A DNA stretch of 64,000 nucleotides, taken from Rhizobiaceae bacterium (GTDB lineage Bacteria; Pseudomonadota; Alphaproteobacteria; Rhizobiales; Rhizobiaceae). Made by a program: the position numbers and the translations under genes. The notes beneath the pieces were generated by a model. It had not been told where the DNA came from and did not search any database. It saw only the letters and a program-made list of their open reading frames with translations. The stretch spans positions 62,001-126,000 of the forward strand of contig JAHBYY010000002.1 in the NCBI GenBank assembly GCA_019635715.1. Direction: 5' to 3'. Position 1 is the first letter of the stretch. Each line of letters begins with the position of its first letter. This document shows, piece after piece, positions 1 to 8,917 of the stretch.

Positions 1-867
1 GCCGGCGGGGTGGAATCGATGAGCCGCGCGCCTTTCGTGATGCCCAAGGCCGACAGCGCCTTCTCGCGCAACGCGGAAATCCACGACACGACCATCGGCT
101 GGCGCTTCGTCAACCCGCTGATGAAGGCGCAGTACGGCATCGACTCCATGCCGGCGACCGGCGAGAACGTCGCCGCCGAATTCGGCGTCTCGCGTCAGGA
201 TCAGGACGCCTTCGCCGTGCGCAGCCAGGAAAAGGCCGTCGCCGCGCAGGCCAATGGCCGCCTGTCGCGCGAGATCGTGGCGGTGAGCATGCCGCAGCGC
301 AAGGGCGCGCCGCTGATCGTCGACCGCGACGAACATCCGCGGGCCGGCACGACGATCGAGCAGCTCGCCCGCCTGCCGACCCCGTTCCGCGACGGCGGCA
401 CGGTCACCGCCGGCAACGCCTCGGGCGTCAACGACGGCGCGGCGGCGCTGATCGTCGCCTCCGAGGCAGCCGCCCGCAACCACGGGCTCACGCCGATCGC
501 CCGCATCCTCGGCGGCGCCACCGCCGGGGTTGCGCCGCGCATCATGGGGATCGGCCCGGTTCCGGCGACGCGCAAGCTGTGCGCCCGGCTCGGCATCTCC
601 CCGTCGGATTTCGATGTGATCGAACTCAACGAGGCATTCGCCTCGCAGGGCATCGCCGTCCTGCGCCAGCTCGGCATTGCCGAGGATGCCCCGCATGTGA
701 ATCCCAACGGCGGCGCCATCGCGCTGGGCCATCCGCTCGGCATGTCCGGCGCGCGCATCGCCGGCACCGCCGTCGTCGAGCTGGCCGGGCGGGGCGGACG
801 TCTGGCGCTGGCGACGATGTGCGTCGGCGTCGGCCAGGGGATCGCGGTCGCCCTCGAACGTGTCTGA
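1..867 (+). CDS. Acetyl-CoA acetyltransferase (thiolase), 5'-truncated by the window edge
   Basis: The frame is open from base 1, so the N-terminal third, with the acyl-accepting cysteine, lies outside the window. The visible 289 or so residues begin at the conserved AGGVESMSRAP stretch. They contain the C-terminal thiolase signatures NEAFA (about residue 215), GGAIALGHPLGMSGAR with its catalytic histidine, and CVGVGQG with the second catalytic cysteine. The family condenses or thiolytically cleaves 3-ketoacyl-CoA; the closest resemblance is to acetyl-CoA acetyltransferase or beta-ketoadipyl-CoA thiolase. It is convergent with the minus-strand catabolic genes that follow. It could supply the terminal thiolytic step of that cluster, but this is inference from position. 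Confidence 0.9.
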   Translation, partial: AGGVESMSRAPFVMPKADSAFSRNAEIHDTTIGWRFVNPLMKAQYGIDSMPATGENVAAEFGVSRQDQDAFAVRSQEKAVAAQANGRLSREIVAVSMPQRKGAPLIVDRDEHPRAGTTIEQLARLPTPFRDGGTVTAGNASGVNDGAAALIVASEAAARNHGLTPIARILGGATAGVAPRIMGIGPVPATRKLCARLGISPSDFDVIELNEAFASQGIAVLRQLGIAEDAPHVNPNGGAIALGHPLGMSGARIAGTAVVELAGRGGRLALATMCVGVGQGIAVALERV

Positions 868-915
868 CTGGAGCGGGCCGACCGCCGGCGAGGGGCGATC
901 CGCAAAGGCCTTGCG

Positions 916-1269
916 TTAGGCGCGCTTCCAAAGATGCAGCACGTTGCCGTCCGGATCGGCGACGATGAGCGTGACCCCGTGATTTCCCATGTCGCGCTCG
1001 CCGAGGACGGCGCCGCCGGCCGCCGCGATCGCCTCGCGCAGCACTTCGAGATCGTGAACCTCGAAGACGATGGCCGCACCCGCCATGGAGTGGTGGGCTT
1101 CCGACGGAGCGGCGAGCGCAAATCCGCAAGTGCCGGATCTGTACTGAACCCACCTGTCGCCGTCGGCAAACCGGAGCTCCGGCTCGAGCACCCTTTCATA
1201 GAAGGCGCGCGCGCGCTCCATGTTCTCGACGCGATAGAAGACGTTCTGTAGCCGGGCCGCTTCCGACAT
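916..1269 (-). CDS. VOC (glyoxalase/bleomycin-resistance fold) family protein
   Basis: This is a 117-residue single-module vicinal oxygen chelate protein. It starts MSEAARLQNVFYRVENMERA and has the two beta-alpha-beta-beta-beta halves typical of the fold, ending VTLIVADPDGNVLHLWKRA, where the second-module glutamate is replaced. The family includes glyoxalases, dioxygenases, epimerases and binding proteins, and the substrate cannot be read from sequence. It lies 41 bp downstream of the flavin reductase on the same strand and is probably the last gene of that transcript. It could act on a cluster intermediate. Confidence 0.8.
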   Translation of the reverse strand: MSEAARLQNVFYRVENMERARAFYERVLEPELRFADGDRWVQYRSGTCGFALAAPSEAHHSMAGAAIVFEVHDLEVLREAIAAAGGAVLGERDMGNHGVTLIVADPDGNVLHLWKRA

Positions 1270-1310
1270 GTGATGCTCCGCATCCTGTTGAAGGTTTCGG
1301 CGTGCGCGTC

Positions 1311-1796
1311 TCAGTCGACGGCGGCAAAACGACCGGCCCGGTAGACCAGGGCGGCCTGCCCTCCCTGGGTGGAGACCGCGCTGACATCCCCGATGAAAAC
1401 CGAATGCGTACCGCCGTCGAACGACTGCCGCAAAGTGCAGTCGAATACCGCGACCGCGTCTTCGAGGATCGGTGCCCCCGTCGCCAGGGCGCTCCAGCGT
1501 CCCGCGGCGAAACGCTCGAGGCCGCGGGTGCCCTCGCGTCCGGCGAAGCGGTTTGCCAAACCCTCGGCGTTGGCGCCGAGCACGTTCACGCTGAACGCGC
1601 CATGTTCGACGATCGCCTTGTGGCATTCCGTATCCTTGTTGACGCAGACCAGGAGGGTGGGTGGCTGCGCCGACAGTGAACAGACCGCGGTCGCCGTCAT
1701 GCCTCGCCGGCGCGATCCGCATCCGGCGGCGATGATGGAGACCGCGCCGGCCATCTCACGCATCGCCGCACGAAAATCGGCCGGATCGATCGACAT
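1311..1796 (-). CDS. Flavin reductase family protein (monooxygenase reductase component)
   Basis: This is a 161-residue flavin reductase-like FMN-binding protein. It begins MSIDPADFRAAMREMAGAVS and contains the GMTATAVCSLSAQPPTLLVCVN core and an EHGAFSVNVL stretch characteristic of the HpaC/RutF/NtaB group. Such proteins use NAD(P)H to reduce FMN or FAD for a separate monooxygenase. The start at 1796 is chosen because an AAGG lies 8 nt upstream; an in-frame ATG at 1826 with AGAGGA further upstream is the alternative. It most plausibly feeds reduced flavin to the two luciferase-like monooxygenases in the same cluster. Confidence 0.88.
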   Translation of the reverse strand: MSIDPADFRAAMREMAGAVSIIAAGCGSRRRGMTATAVCSLSAQPPTLLVCVNKDTECHKAIVEHGAFSVNVLGANAEGLANRFAGREGTRGLERFAAGRWSALATGAPILEDAVAVFDCTLRQSFDGGTHSVFIGDVSAVSTQGGQAALVYRAGRFAAVD

Positions 1797-1960
1797 AATT
1801 TCAGCCTTGCGTTGCGTAGCCAGCATGTCCGTCTGATGTCCTCTTCGGTGGGCCGTCGCGAAAGTAAGTCGGCCCGCAGCCAAAACATCTTGCGGAATAG
1901 TCATTCATGCAAACGGGCAATTCTTAAGCGCGGCTGACCAGACGTTACTCATGCGGAAGC

Positions 1961-1977
1961 GATTAGTTGAGCTAATC
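1961..1977. promoter_or_regulatory. Dyad GATTAG-N5-CTAATC, candidate LysR-type operator
   Basis: A 6-bp inverted repeat with a 5-bp spacer lies in the 300-bp gap upstream of the flavin reductase. The core TTAG-N5-CTAA matches the T-N11-A architecture of LysR binding sites. The same core occurs once more at 10891-10903, upstream of the other minus-strand block. Confidence 0.5.
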
Positions 1978-2114
1978 GAAACCTCTCCAGCCACGGTCGG
2001 ACGACCGGATGCGACGGCCTTGTGGTCGTGCCGGCGGTGACTGCCCCGGTGCGACGCGCAGTCCCGCTGCGGCGCGAGCACCGCAGATCGCTGAAGTCGG
2101 CACGCAGGCACCGT

Positions 2115-3170
2115 TCAGTGGCTTACCGCCACGTCGACAAGGTCGCCCAGTTCGGGGATCACCTCGCAGCCGAATCGTTCCATCGATGCGAGCGTCTCGG
2201 TCCGGCCAACGCCGGCAAACCCCATGAAGCACGACAGATGTGTCGGCCGCAGGGCCTCGATCTCCCGGCTGAGCTTCTCGGCACACAGGCGGGCGGGGCC
2301 GATGATGGCGTTGTCCATGAAATTGTCGAGCGGCGGCTCGTCGTTCAGCGGCATCAGGCGCAGGAAGACGCCGTCCTTGGTCGGATGGTTGGCGTTCAGG
2401 GAAATCGACGCGCGCGCCAGGTTGCGGACGCAGCGCGCCGCATGCTGCGCATCTTGCGGATCGTCCGTCACATAGATGTAGCGCTGGACGCCGAGCGGCA
2501 TCGTCGCCGCGTCTCCCCCGCCCGCTTCCCAGAGTTCGGCGAGCCTGTCGCGGAATGCAGCCGCCGGAGCCAGCCCGCGATGGCCGAAGCTCATGAACGG
2601 CGTGTAGTTCCTTTGCGCGGCCCGTGCGACGACGCGCGGATCGCTGCCGGCGATGAAGATTTCCGGCAGTTCAAGGCCGAACGGCGTCATCGGCAATTCG
2701 GTATGCTCGATATGGTTGAACCGCCCCTCGAACTCGACGAACCCCTTCGCGAGTCCCTGCTCGATGATCTCCCATGCTTCCAGCATGAGCTCGGTCTTGA
2801 CGTCGATATCTGTGTGAAAGCGATTGAATTCATAGGGCTGGTAGCCGGATCCCAGCCCGAGGGCCAGGCGGCCGCCGGTGAGCAGCGCTGTGAAGGCCAC
2901 CTCCTGCACGATGCGCAACGGGTTGTAGAACGGCAGCGCGAGCACCGCCGGGCCAAGTCTGATCCGCTTTGTCTCGGAGATGCATCGGGAGACCATCAGC
3001 AGCGACGACGGGCAGATCGAATGGTTGGTAAAGTGGTGTTCCGCAAACCAGGCCACGTCGAAGCCGAAATCCTCGGCCATCTTCACGGTTTCGATCGTGG
3101 TGTCGACCACGGCGGTCGGCGATGTATTGCGATCGTACAGTCCCATGAGGTTGAAGAGGCCGAGCTTCAT
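2115..3170 (-). CDS. LLM class flavin-dependent oxidoreductase (luciferase-like monooxygenase 1)
   Basis: This is a 351-residue bacterial luciferase-like TIM-barrel protein. It has MKLGLFNLM at the N-terminus, AWFAEHHFTN near residue 40 (the EHHF motif of flavin-binding LLM enzymes), RIRLGPAVLALPFYNPLR, and GGRLALGLGSGYQ. The family uses reduced flavin delivered by a partner reductase to oxygenate aldehydes, ketones, amides, sulfonates or nitrogen heterocycles. It is clearly paralogous to the LLM gene at 8918. It sits directly downstream of two SDR genes. The substrate is unknown. The start ATG follows CAGGAAA. Confidence 0.9.
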   Translation of the reverse strand: MKLGLFNLMGLYDRNTSPTAVVDTTIETVKMAEDFGFDVAWFAEHHFTNHSICPSSLLMVSRCISETKRIRLGPAVLALPFYNPLRIVQEVAFTALLTGGRLALGLGSGYQPYEFNRFHTDIDVKTELMLEAWEIIEQGLAKGFVEFEGRFNHIEHTELPMTPFGLELPEIFIAGSDPRVVARAAQRNYTPFMSFGHRGLAPAAAFRDRLAELWEAGGGDAATMPLGVQRYIYVTDDPQDAQHAARCVRNLARASISLNANHPTKDGVFLRLMPLNDEPPLDNFMDNAIIGPARLCAEKLSREIEALRPTHLSCFMGFAGVGRTETLASMERFGCEVIPELGDLVDVAVSH

Positions 3171-3269
3171 TTTCCTGCCTAGCTCTTGGTGAAGCGCACA
3201 TCTTGCGACAGATCGTCCAAGGCCGATGACTCCTTCTTCCGGTGCATTCCGCCGTCGCCTCGGGCAGAT

Positions 3270-4046
3270 CTAATAAACAAGGTTCTTTCCGCCATCGATG
3301 ACGATGTTCTCGCCGGTCACCGCCCTGCTCCGCACCAGCCCGAGGATGACCTGCGCGACATCGTGTGCCTCGGCGACCGTATTGAGCGGCGTTTTCGCCG
3401 CGACCTTGACGGCCTCGTCATTGGTCGCGACATGGCCGCCGCCGCGCTCGATCCAGTTCGTGCGCACCATCCCCGGCGCGACACAGTTGACCCTGATCTC
3501 CGGCGCGAGGGCCACGGCCAGCACGCGCGTCAGTTGGATGACGCCGGCCTTGGACACCGAATAGGCGATCGACGAGCCCGCTCCGCGCATGCCCGCGATG
3601 GAAGCCACGTTGACGATCGTACCACCCGCTTTCCTCAGCAGCGGCGCGGCCGCGCGGGCACATTTGAAGGCGCCCCTCAGGTTGGTATCGAGGACGAGGT
3701 CCCAGATCTCGTCCGTCAGTCCGTCGAGGTTCTTCAAGTCGACATAGCGGGTCGTCCCGGCATTGTTGATCAGGATGTCGAGGCGGCCGAACGCCTCGCC
3801 GCATGCGCCGACCATCGCGCTTATGTCCTCGTCCGACCGGACGTCGGCGCGAACGACCACGACCTTTACGCCGGTCTGTTCAAGCAGGTCGGCGGTGGCT
3901 CGCGCCTCCTTGTCGGAGCTGGCGTAGCTGATGGCGATGGAGCGCACGCCGGCTTCGGCCAGGACAAGGGCGGTCGCCCGCCCGATGCCGGTACCGCCGC
4001 CGGTCACCAGGGCTGCGGCTTCGCCAAGATCGGTGCTTTGCTTCAT
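3270..4046 (-). CDS. SDR family oxidoreductase
   Basis: This is a 258-residue classical short-chain dehydrogenase. It has the nucleotide-binding motif TGGGTGIG (residues about 15-22), NNAG in ILINNAGTT, the catalytic serine in NVASIAGM, and YSVSK (Y-x3-K). The C-terminus GENIVIDGGKNLVY is typical. It probably oxidises an alcohol or reduces a ketone with NAD(P)(H). It is one of four minus-strand SDR genes in the cluster, which implies several successive redox steps or several stereoisomers handled. Confidence 0.9.
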   Translation of the reverse strand: MKQSTDLGEAAALVTGGGTGIGRATALVLAEAGVRSIAISYASSDKEARATADLLEQTGVKVVVVRADVRSDEDISAMVGACGEAFGRLDILINNAGTTRYVDLKNLDGLTDEIWDLVLDTNLRGAFKCARAAAPLLRKAGGTIVNVASIAGMRGAGSSIAYSVSKAGVIQLTRVLAVALAPEIRVNCVAPGMVRTNWIERGGGHVATNDEAVKVAAKTPLNTVAEAHDVAQVILGLVRSRAVTGENIVIDGGKNLVY

Positions 4047-4070
4047 CTGCGGCTCTCCGGCATGCTGCGT

Positions 4071-4814
4071 CTAGTAGGTGGACCGTCCGCCGGAAGCGTC
4101 GAAGATGGCGCCCGTCGAGAACGAGCAATCCTCGCTGCACAGCCACATGATCAGCGCGGCGATCTCGTCGACGCGCCCCAGCCGGCCCATCGGGATCTTG
4201 CCGAGGGAGAACTGCTGCTGCTCGGGCGGCAGGCGGCTGAACAGCGGGCTTTCCAGCGCCGCCGGGCATACGCAGTTGACCCGTATGCCGCTGGTCGCAA
4301 GCTCCTTGCCGAGGCTCTTGGTGAAGCCCATGATGCCTGCCTTGGCGGACGAATAGGCGGAATCGAACGCGTTGCCGTCCTTGCCCGCCGTCGATGAAAT
4401 GGTGACGACACGACCGTAGTCGCCGGCCTGCATGTGGGGGATGACGAACTTGCAGGCCATGAAGGTCGCCACCAGGTTGATCTCGACCAGCCGCCGCCAT
4501 TCGGCGACCGGATAGTCCATCACCGTCGAGCGCCTCGCCTCGATGCCCACGCTGTTCACCAGGATATCGATGCGGCCATAGCGCTCGGCCGCCGCGTTCG
4601 CCGCTGCCTCGACGACGCTTTCGTCGAGCATGTCGACGGTTTCGGTCGCCGCGCCGGGCACGTCTGCGGCGGCGGCCGCGAGCGCGTCGCGATTGATGTC
4701 CCACAGGACGACCTGGGCGCCGGCAGCAGAAAGCCGCTTCGCGGCCGCCTTTCCGATACCGCCGCTACCGCCGGTCACGATGGCGACCTGGCCCCGGAAC
4801 TCGTACTGGTTCAT
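4071..4814 (-). CDS. SDR family oxidoreductase
   Basis: This is a 247-residue classical SDR with TGGSGGIG near the N-terminus, a catalytic serine in ISSTAGKDG and YSSAK as the Y-x3-K pair. The C-terminal segment ends FDASGGRSTY, as in FabG-like enzymes. It is 24 bp from the downstream SDR and 45 bp from the ABC ATPase, so it is very likely in the same operon. The substrate is not predictable; the sequence does not look like a housekeeping FabG because no acyl-ACP genes are nearby. Confidence 0.9.
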   Translation of the reverse strand: MNQYEFRGQVAIVTGGSGGIGKAAAKRLSAAGAQVVLWDINRDALAAAAADVPGAATETVDMLDESVVEAAANAAAERYGRIDILVNSVGIEARRSTVMDYPVAEWRRLVEINLVATFMACKFVIPHMQAGDYGRVVTISSTAGKDGNAFDSAYSSAKAGIMGFTKSLGKELATSGIRVNCVCPAALESPLFSRLPPEQQQFSLGKIPMGRLGRVDEIAALIMWLCSEDCSFSTGAIFDASGGRSTY

Positions 4815-4859
4815 TCTTCTGAGCTTTCCTGCATGGTTCTGAATGCGGAGCGGCGGAGA

Positions 4860-5726
4860 TCAACCGGCGGCGAAGAGCTTTGTGTCGCCCCGTGGACCCG
4901 GAGGCTTTTCCGCCCGGGCCGGATCCGCCTGGTCACCGTCATCGCCAAGGCCGCCGACGCCCTCTCCGAGCACGGCGCCGAGGAACGAAACGGTACGCGG
5001 ATGGCTCGGGCGAACCAGCAATTCCGACGGCCGCCCCTCCTCGACGATCTTGCCCCGGTCGAACATGCAGACGCGGTCGGAGATCTCGCGGGCGAAGCGC
5101 ATCTCGTGCGTCACCATCAACATGGTGAGGTCATGCTCGGCCGCCAGCTTGCGGATGACATTCAGCACTTCCCCCACCAGTTCGGGATCGAGTGCACTCG
5201 TCGGTTCGTCGAAGAGCAGAACGCTCGGGCGCATCGCGAGGGCGCGTGCGATGGCGACGCGCTGTTGCTGGCCGCCGGAAAGCTGGGCCGGGAAGGACGA
5301 CGCCTTGTCTTCGAGGCCGACCATGCTGAGCAGTTCCCTGGCCCGCTCGTCGGCCTCGGCGCGCGACAGCTTCAGCACGCTGACCGGCGCTTCGGTGATG
5401 TTTCGCAGCACCGTCATGTGCGGAAACAGGTTGAAGTGCTGGAACAGCATGCCGACGCGTTTGCGAATGTCGAACAGGTGCCTGGCATTGGCCTTGAACG
5501 GACCTTTTCCGCCCGGCTGGTGGTAGGACGTGCCGTCTATGGTGATCGACCCGTCCTGGAACGGCTCGAGCGTCATCAGGATGCGCAGGACCGTGGACTT
5601 TCCGGAGCCGCTGGGGCCGATCAGAGTGACCTTCTCTCCCTTGCGGACCTTGAAGTCGAAATCCTCGAGCACCCTCAGCGTGCCGAAGGACTTCGAGACG
5701 TTCTTGAATTCGATGATGTCGGTCAA
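4860..5726 (-). CDS. Polar amino acid/ectoine-type ABC transporter ATP-binding protein
   Basis: This 288-residue ABC ATPase has Walker [11 protein letters not shown]-loop [12 protein letters not shown], signature LSGGQQQR, Walker [13 protein letters not shown] and switch histidine VTHEM. The FNLFPH Q-loop and overall form match the GlnQ/HisP/EhuA family that energises uptake of polar amino acids and ectoines. Its start overlaps the upstream permease stop by 4 bp (ATGA), showing translational coupling. The last 40 or so residues are a Gly/Asp/Pro-rich tail ([20 protein letters not shown]) that is unusual for the family. Confidence 0.92.
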   Translation of the reverse strand: MTDIIEFKNVSKSFGTLRVLEDFDFKVRKGEKVTLIGPSGSGKSTVLRILMTLEPFQDGSITIDGTSYHQPGGKGPFKANARHLFDIRKRVGMLFQHFNLFPHMTVLRNITEAPVSVLKLSRAEADERARELLSMVGLEDKASSFPAQLSGGQQQRVAIARALAMRPSVLLFDEPTSALDPELVGEVLNVIRKLAAEHDLTMLMVTHEMRFAREISDRVCMFDRGKIVEEGRPSELLVRPSHPRTVSFLGAVLGEGVGGLGDDGDQADPARAEKPPGPRGDTKLFAAG

Positions 5727-6415
5727 CGCAGCCTAATCCCTGTTTTGGGAACCGTGAACTCGATGAAGCGGACGAGATAGGCGAATACGCTGGTGACGAG
5801 CAGCATCAGCACGCCGGCCAGCGTCAGCGGGATCGTGTAGTGGTAGGTGCGATCGCCGACGATGATGGCGAGGTTGAGCATCTCGAGCACCGAGATCGTC
5901 GACAGGATCGGCGTCTCCTTGAGGATGCCCACGAGACAGTTGCCCAGCGCCGGAATGACACGCGGGATGGCTTGCGGGATGATGACCACGGCATAGGTTC
6001 TGCCGGAGGTCAAATTCAATGCCGTCGAGGCCTCCCACTGCCCGCGCCCGATGGCGCCTATGCCGGCGCGATAGATTTCGGCTGTGTAGCCGCTGTATTG
6101 AAGGCCGATCGCCACCGCGCCGGTCATGAACGCCGGGAGCGTGATGCCGTAGACAGGCAGAACGTAGTAGAGGAAGAATAACTGTATCAGCAGCGGCGTG
6201 TCGCGCACGAACTCCAGGAACACCGCCACCGGCCAGGATATCAGCCGCGTCGGCGCCTGGCGCAGGATGGCGAAGAACAGTCCCGCCACCAGTGCGATGG
6301 CAAACCCCAGCAGCGCCGCCGCTATGGTGACCTGCAGGCCTTTCAGCAGCAGCGGAAGAACGTCCAGGAAGAACGAGAGGGTCGAGCTGGTATCGACGTT
6401 GATGTCGTTGATCAT
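5723..6415 (-). CDS. Amino acid/ectoine-type ABC transporter permease (HisM/EhuD type)
   Basis: This is a 230-residue membrane protein with a long N-terminal helix (FFLDVLPLLLKGLQVTIAAA) and four to five transmembrane segments. It has the EAA-type coupling loop around GQWEASTALNLTSGRTYAVV followed by IPQAIPRVIPALGN, the hallmark of PAAT-family permeases. It overlaps both neighbours by 4 bp, so the two permeases and the ATPase are translated as a coupled unit. It would pair with the permease at 6412 to form the membrane channel. Confidence 0.92.
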   Translation of the reverse strand: MINDINVDTSSTLSFFLDVLPLLLKGLQVTIAAALLGFAIALVAGLFFAILRQAPTRLISWPVAVFLEFVRDTPLLIQLFFLYYVLPVYGITLPAFMTGAVAIGLQYSGYTAEIYRAGIGAIGRGQWEASTALNLTSGRTYAVVIIPQAIPRVIPALGNCLVGILKETPILSTISVLEMLNLAIIVGDRTYHYTIPLTLAGVLMLLVTSVFAYLVRFIEFTVPKTGIRLR

Positions 6416-7092
6416 CGCATCGCCCCCAGGGCGAGCAGTGGCGTTCTCTGGAACGACGGCTTCACGTAGCGCTCGGCCAGCTTGCCGATCAGCATGACGA
6501 CGAGCGCCAGTGTGAAGTAGATCATCAACGTGACCATGTAGATGTTGGCGCTGTCATAGGTCATGGTGCGCAGTTGCTGCGCGCGGAAGGCCACGTCGGC
6601 GATCGAGATCATCGACACCAGCGCCGTATCCTTGAGGACGAGGATGCCAAGGTTGCCGAAGGGCGGAACCATTTCGACGACCGCCTGCGGCAGGACGATC
6701 TTCAGCAAGGTCTGCGTCGAGTTGAAATTGAGTGCCGTGGCAGCTTCGAACTGATCGCGCGATACGGCGGTCAGCGCTCCGCGAACGATCTCGCTGCCAT
6801 AGGCGCCTGAGTTCAGCGCGAGCCCCAGGCATGCCGCCGTCATCGGGCTGACGCTGTAGCCGATCAGCGGAAGCGAAAAATACAGCCAGAAGAGCTGGAC
6901 CAGCAGCGAGGTGCCGCGAAAGATCTCGACGTAGACGAAAGCGACGTGCCGCAGCACCGGTACTTGCTGAAAGCGGACAACGCCGACGACGAAGGCGATC
7001 ACGACTGCTGAAATGAACGAGATGGTCCAGACCACCACGGTGGCCTCGATACCGACCGAAAGATACTCGAAATACGCAGTCCAGACGCCCAT
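6412..7092 (-). CDS. Amino acid/ectoine-type ABC transporter permease (HisQ/EhuC type)
   Basis: This is a 226-residue PAAT-family permease, the first permease after the binding protein. The coupling motif reads RDQFEAATALNFNSTQTLLK then VLPQAVVEMVPPFGN. Transmembrane segments are visible at about residues 12-40, 55-75, 85-105 and 185-205. Its stop overlaps the start of the second permease by 4 bp. A 71-bp spacer carrying a strong hairpin separates it from the substrate-binding protein gene. Confidence 0.92.
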   Translation of the reverse strand: MGVWTAYFEYLSVGIEATVVVWTISFISAVVIAFVVGVVRFQQVPVLRHVAFVYVEIFRGTSLLVQLFWLYFSLPLIGYSVSPMTAACLGLALNSGAYGSEIVRGALTAVSRDQFEAATALNFNSTQTLLKIVLPQAVVEMVPPFGNLGILVLKDTALVSMISIADVAFRAQQLRTMTYDSANIYMVTLMIYFTLALVVMLIGKLAERYVKPSFQRTPLLALGAMR

Positions 7093-7124
7093 CGACCGCC
7101 GCCTTCCCAGGTTTGATCAAGGCA

Positions 7125-7150
7125 CCGCCCTCCGACTGATCGGAGGGCGG
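7125..7150 (-). terminator. Stem-loop between binding protein and permease genes
   Basis: A perfect 10-bp stem, CCGCCCTCCG / CGGAGGGCGG, with a 6-nt loop and no clear U-run. In PAAT operons such a hairpin after the binding-protein gene commonly stabilises the upstream mRNA or causes partial termination, giving more binding protein than membrane subunits. Confidence 0.55.
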
Positions 7151-7163
7151 CAAGCCTCGAAGT

Positions 7164-8042
7164 TCATTCACCTGCGCAACGGCGGTCCGCCGTCATGGCA
7201 AGCGCCCGTTCGGTGCTGATCGGGCGTAGGCCGTTCTTCTCGACGATCGCCGCGAACTCCGGCGTCTTCACGAACTCCGCGAGTTCCTTGTTATAGGCGT
7301 CGCGCAGCTCGGTATCTTCCTTCTTGAACGTCGAGCCAGCGTAGCTGATCACCGGCTTGCCGTCGACGACGGGAAGGGTGAACGGATCGGCGACTTCCAG
7401 CCCCTGGACCTTGCCGCTGCGCAGCAGCAGGTCGGCCGCCGCGTCTTCGATCGTATAGGCGTCGACACGACCGGAGAGAACCAGTTCGGGGGCATCGGCA
7501 TGGTTCGAGAACAGGACGACGCGGTCCTCCGGGATACCGTAGGCCTGGAGATATTTGAGCTGCACCGATCCGGTCGGCACGGCGATCTTGGCCGTGGCGT
7601 CGTTCTTGATGTCGTCATAGCTGTGCAGCTTCTTCGGATTGCCGGCCTTGACCAGCAGCGCTTCCGCCGCGGTGCTCGTCGGATTGCTGAACGAGACCTG
7701 CTGGCAGCGCTCCGGGAAGATCGACTGCTGTGCGCCGACCATATCCCAGCGGCCGGCCTGCAGGCCGGGGATCAGGGTCGAGAACGGCGTGACGACCCAG
7801 TCGATCTGGCTGACGCCGAGCTTGTTCAGGACCGCGGTGACCACCTCCGGTCCGATGCCGGCGGCGGTGCCGTCAAGCGTGGTGAAGGCGTAGGGCGGCT
7901 CGTTGTGGATCGCGATCCGCACGAAGCCGCGCTCCTTCAGCTCGTCGAGCGTCACCGCCTGCGCCGCAACGGCCGAGATGGCGGTCACCGCGGCGGTCGC
8001 GAGGCCGAGTACGAGAGTCTTCCAGGTCTTTGTCATTTTCAT
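7164..8042 (-). CDS. Extracellular substrate-binding protein, polar amino acid/ectoine (EhuB-like) family
   Basis: This is a 292-residue periplasmic binding protein with a Sec signal peptide (residues 1-29, hydrophobic core VLGLATAAVTAISAVAA, likely cleavage after AQA). The mature part begins VTLDELKERGFVRIAIHNEP and contains GLQAGRWDMV and a PERCQQVSFSNP segment reminiscent of EhuB. The NEPPYAF and PERC regions supply ligand contacts in that subgroup. The ligand could be ectoine, a betaine, an amino acid or a related zwitterion. It is transcribed before the permeases. Confidence 0.88.
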   Translation of the reverse strand: MKMTKTWKTLVLGLATAAVTAISAVAAQAVTLDELKERGFVRIAIHNEPPYAFTTLDGTAAGIGPEVVTAVLNKLGVSQIDWVVTPFSTLIPGLQAGRWDMVGAQQSIFPERCQQVSFSNPTSTAAEALLVKAGNPKKLHSYDDIKNDATAKIAVPTGSVQLKYLQAYGIPEDRVVLFSNHADAPELVLSGRVDAYTIEDAAADLLLRSGKVQGLEVADPFTLPVVDGKPVISYAGSTFKKEDTELRDAYNKELAEFVKTPEFAAIVEKNGLRPISTERALAMTADRRCAGE

Positions 8043-8136
8043 TCCCCTTCGTGTTGTTGGTTGAGGCCACAGGCCGGTCGTTTCCCTGCTTCAGTTTCGG
8101 TCTTCCTTTCAAAAGACCATTGCCCCTGGCGACGCC

Positions 8137-8898
<762 letters not shown>

Positions 8899-8917
8899 CA
8901 CATGGTCCCCTGGGTGC

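Noticed and set aside
201..1283. Long minus-strand frame opposite the thiolase and VOC genes
   Set aside because: Arg/Ser/Pro-rich translation typical of the antisense of high-GC coding DNA; the thiolase frame has clear family motifs.
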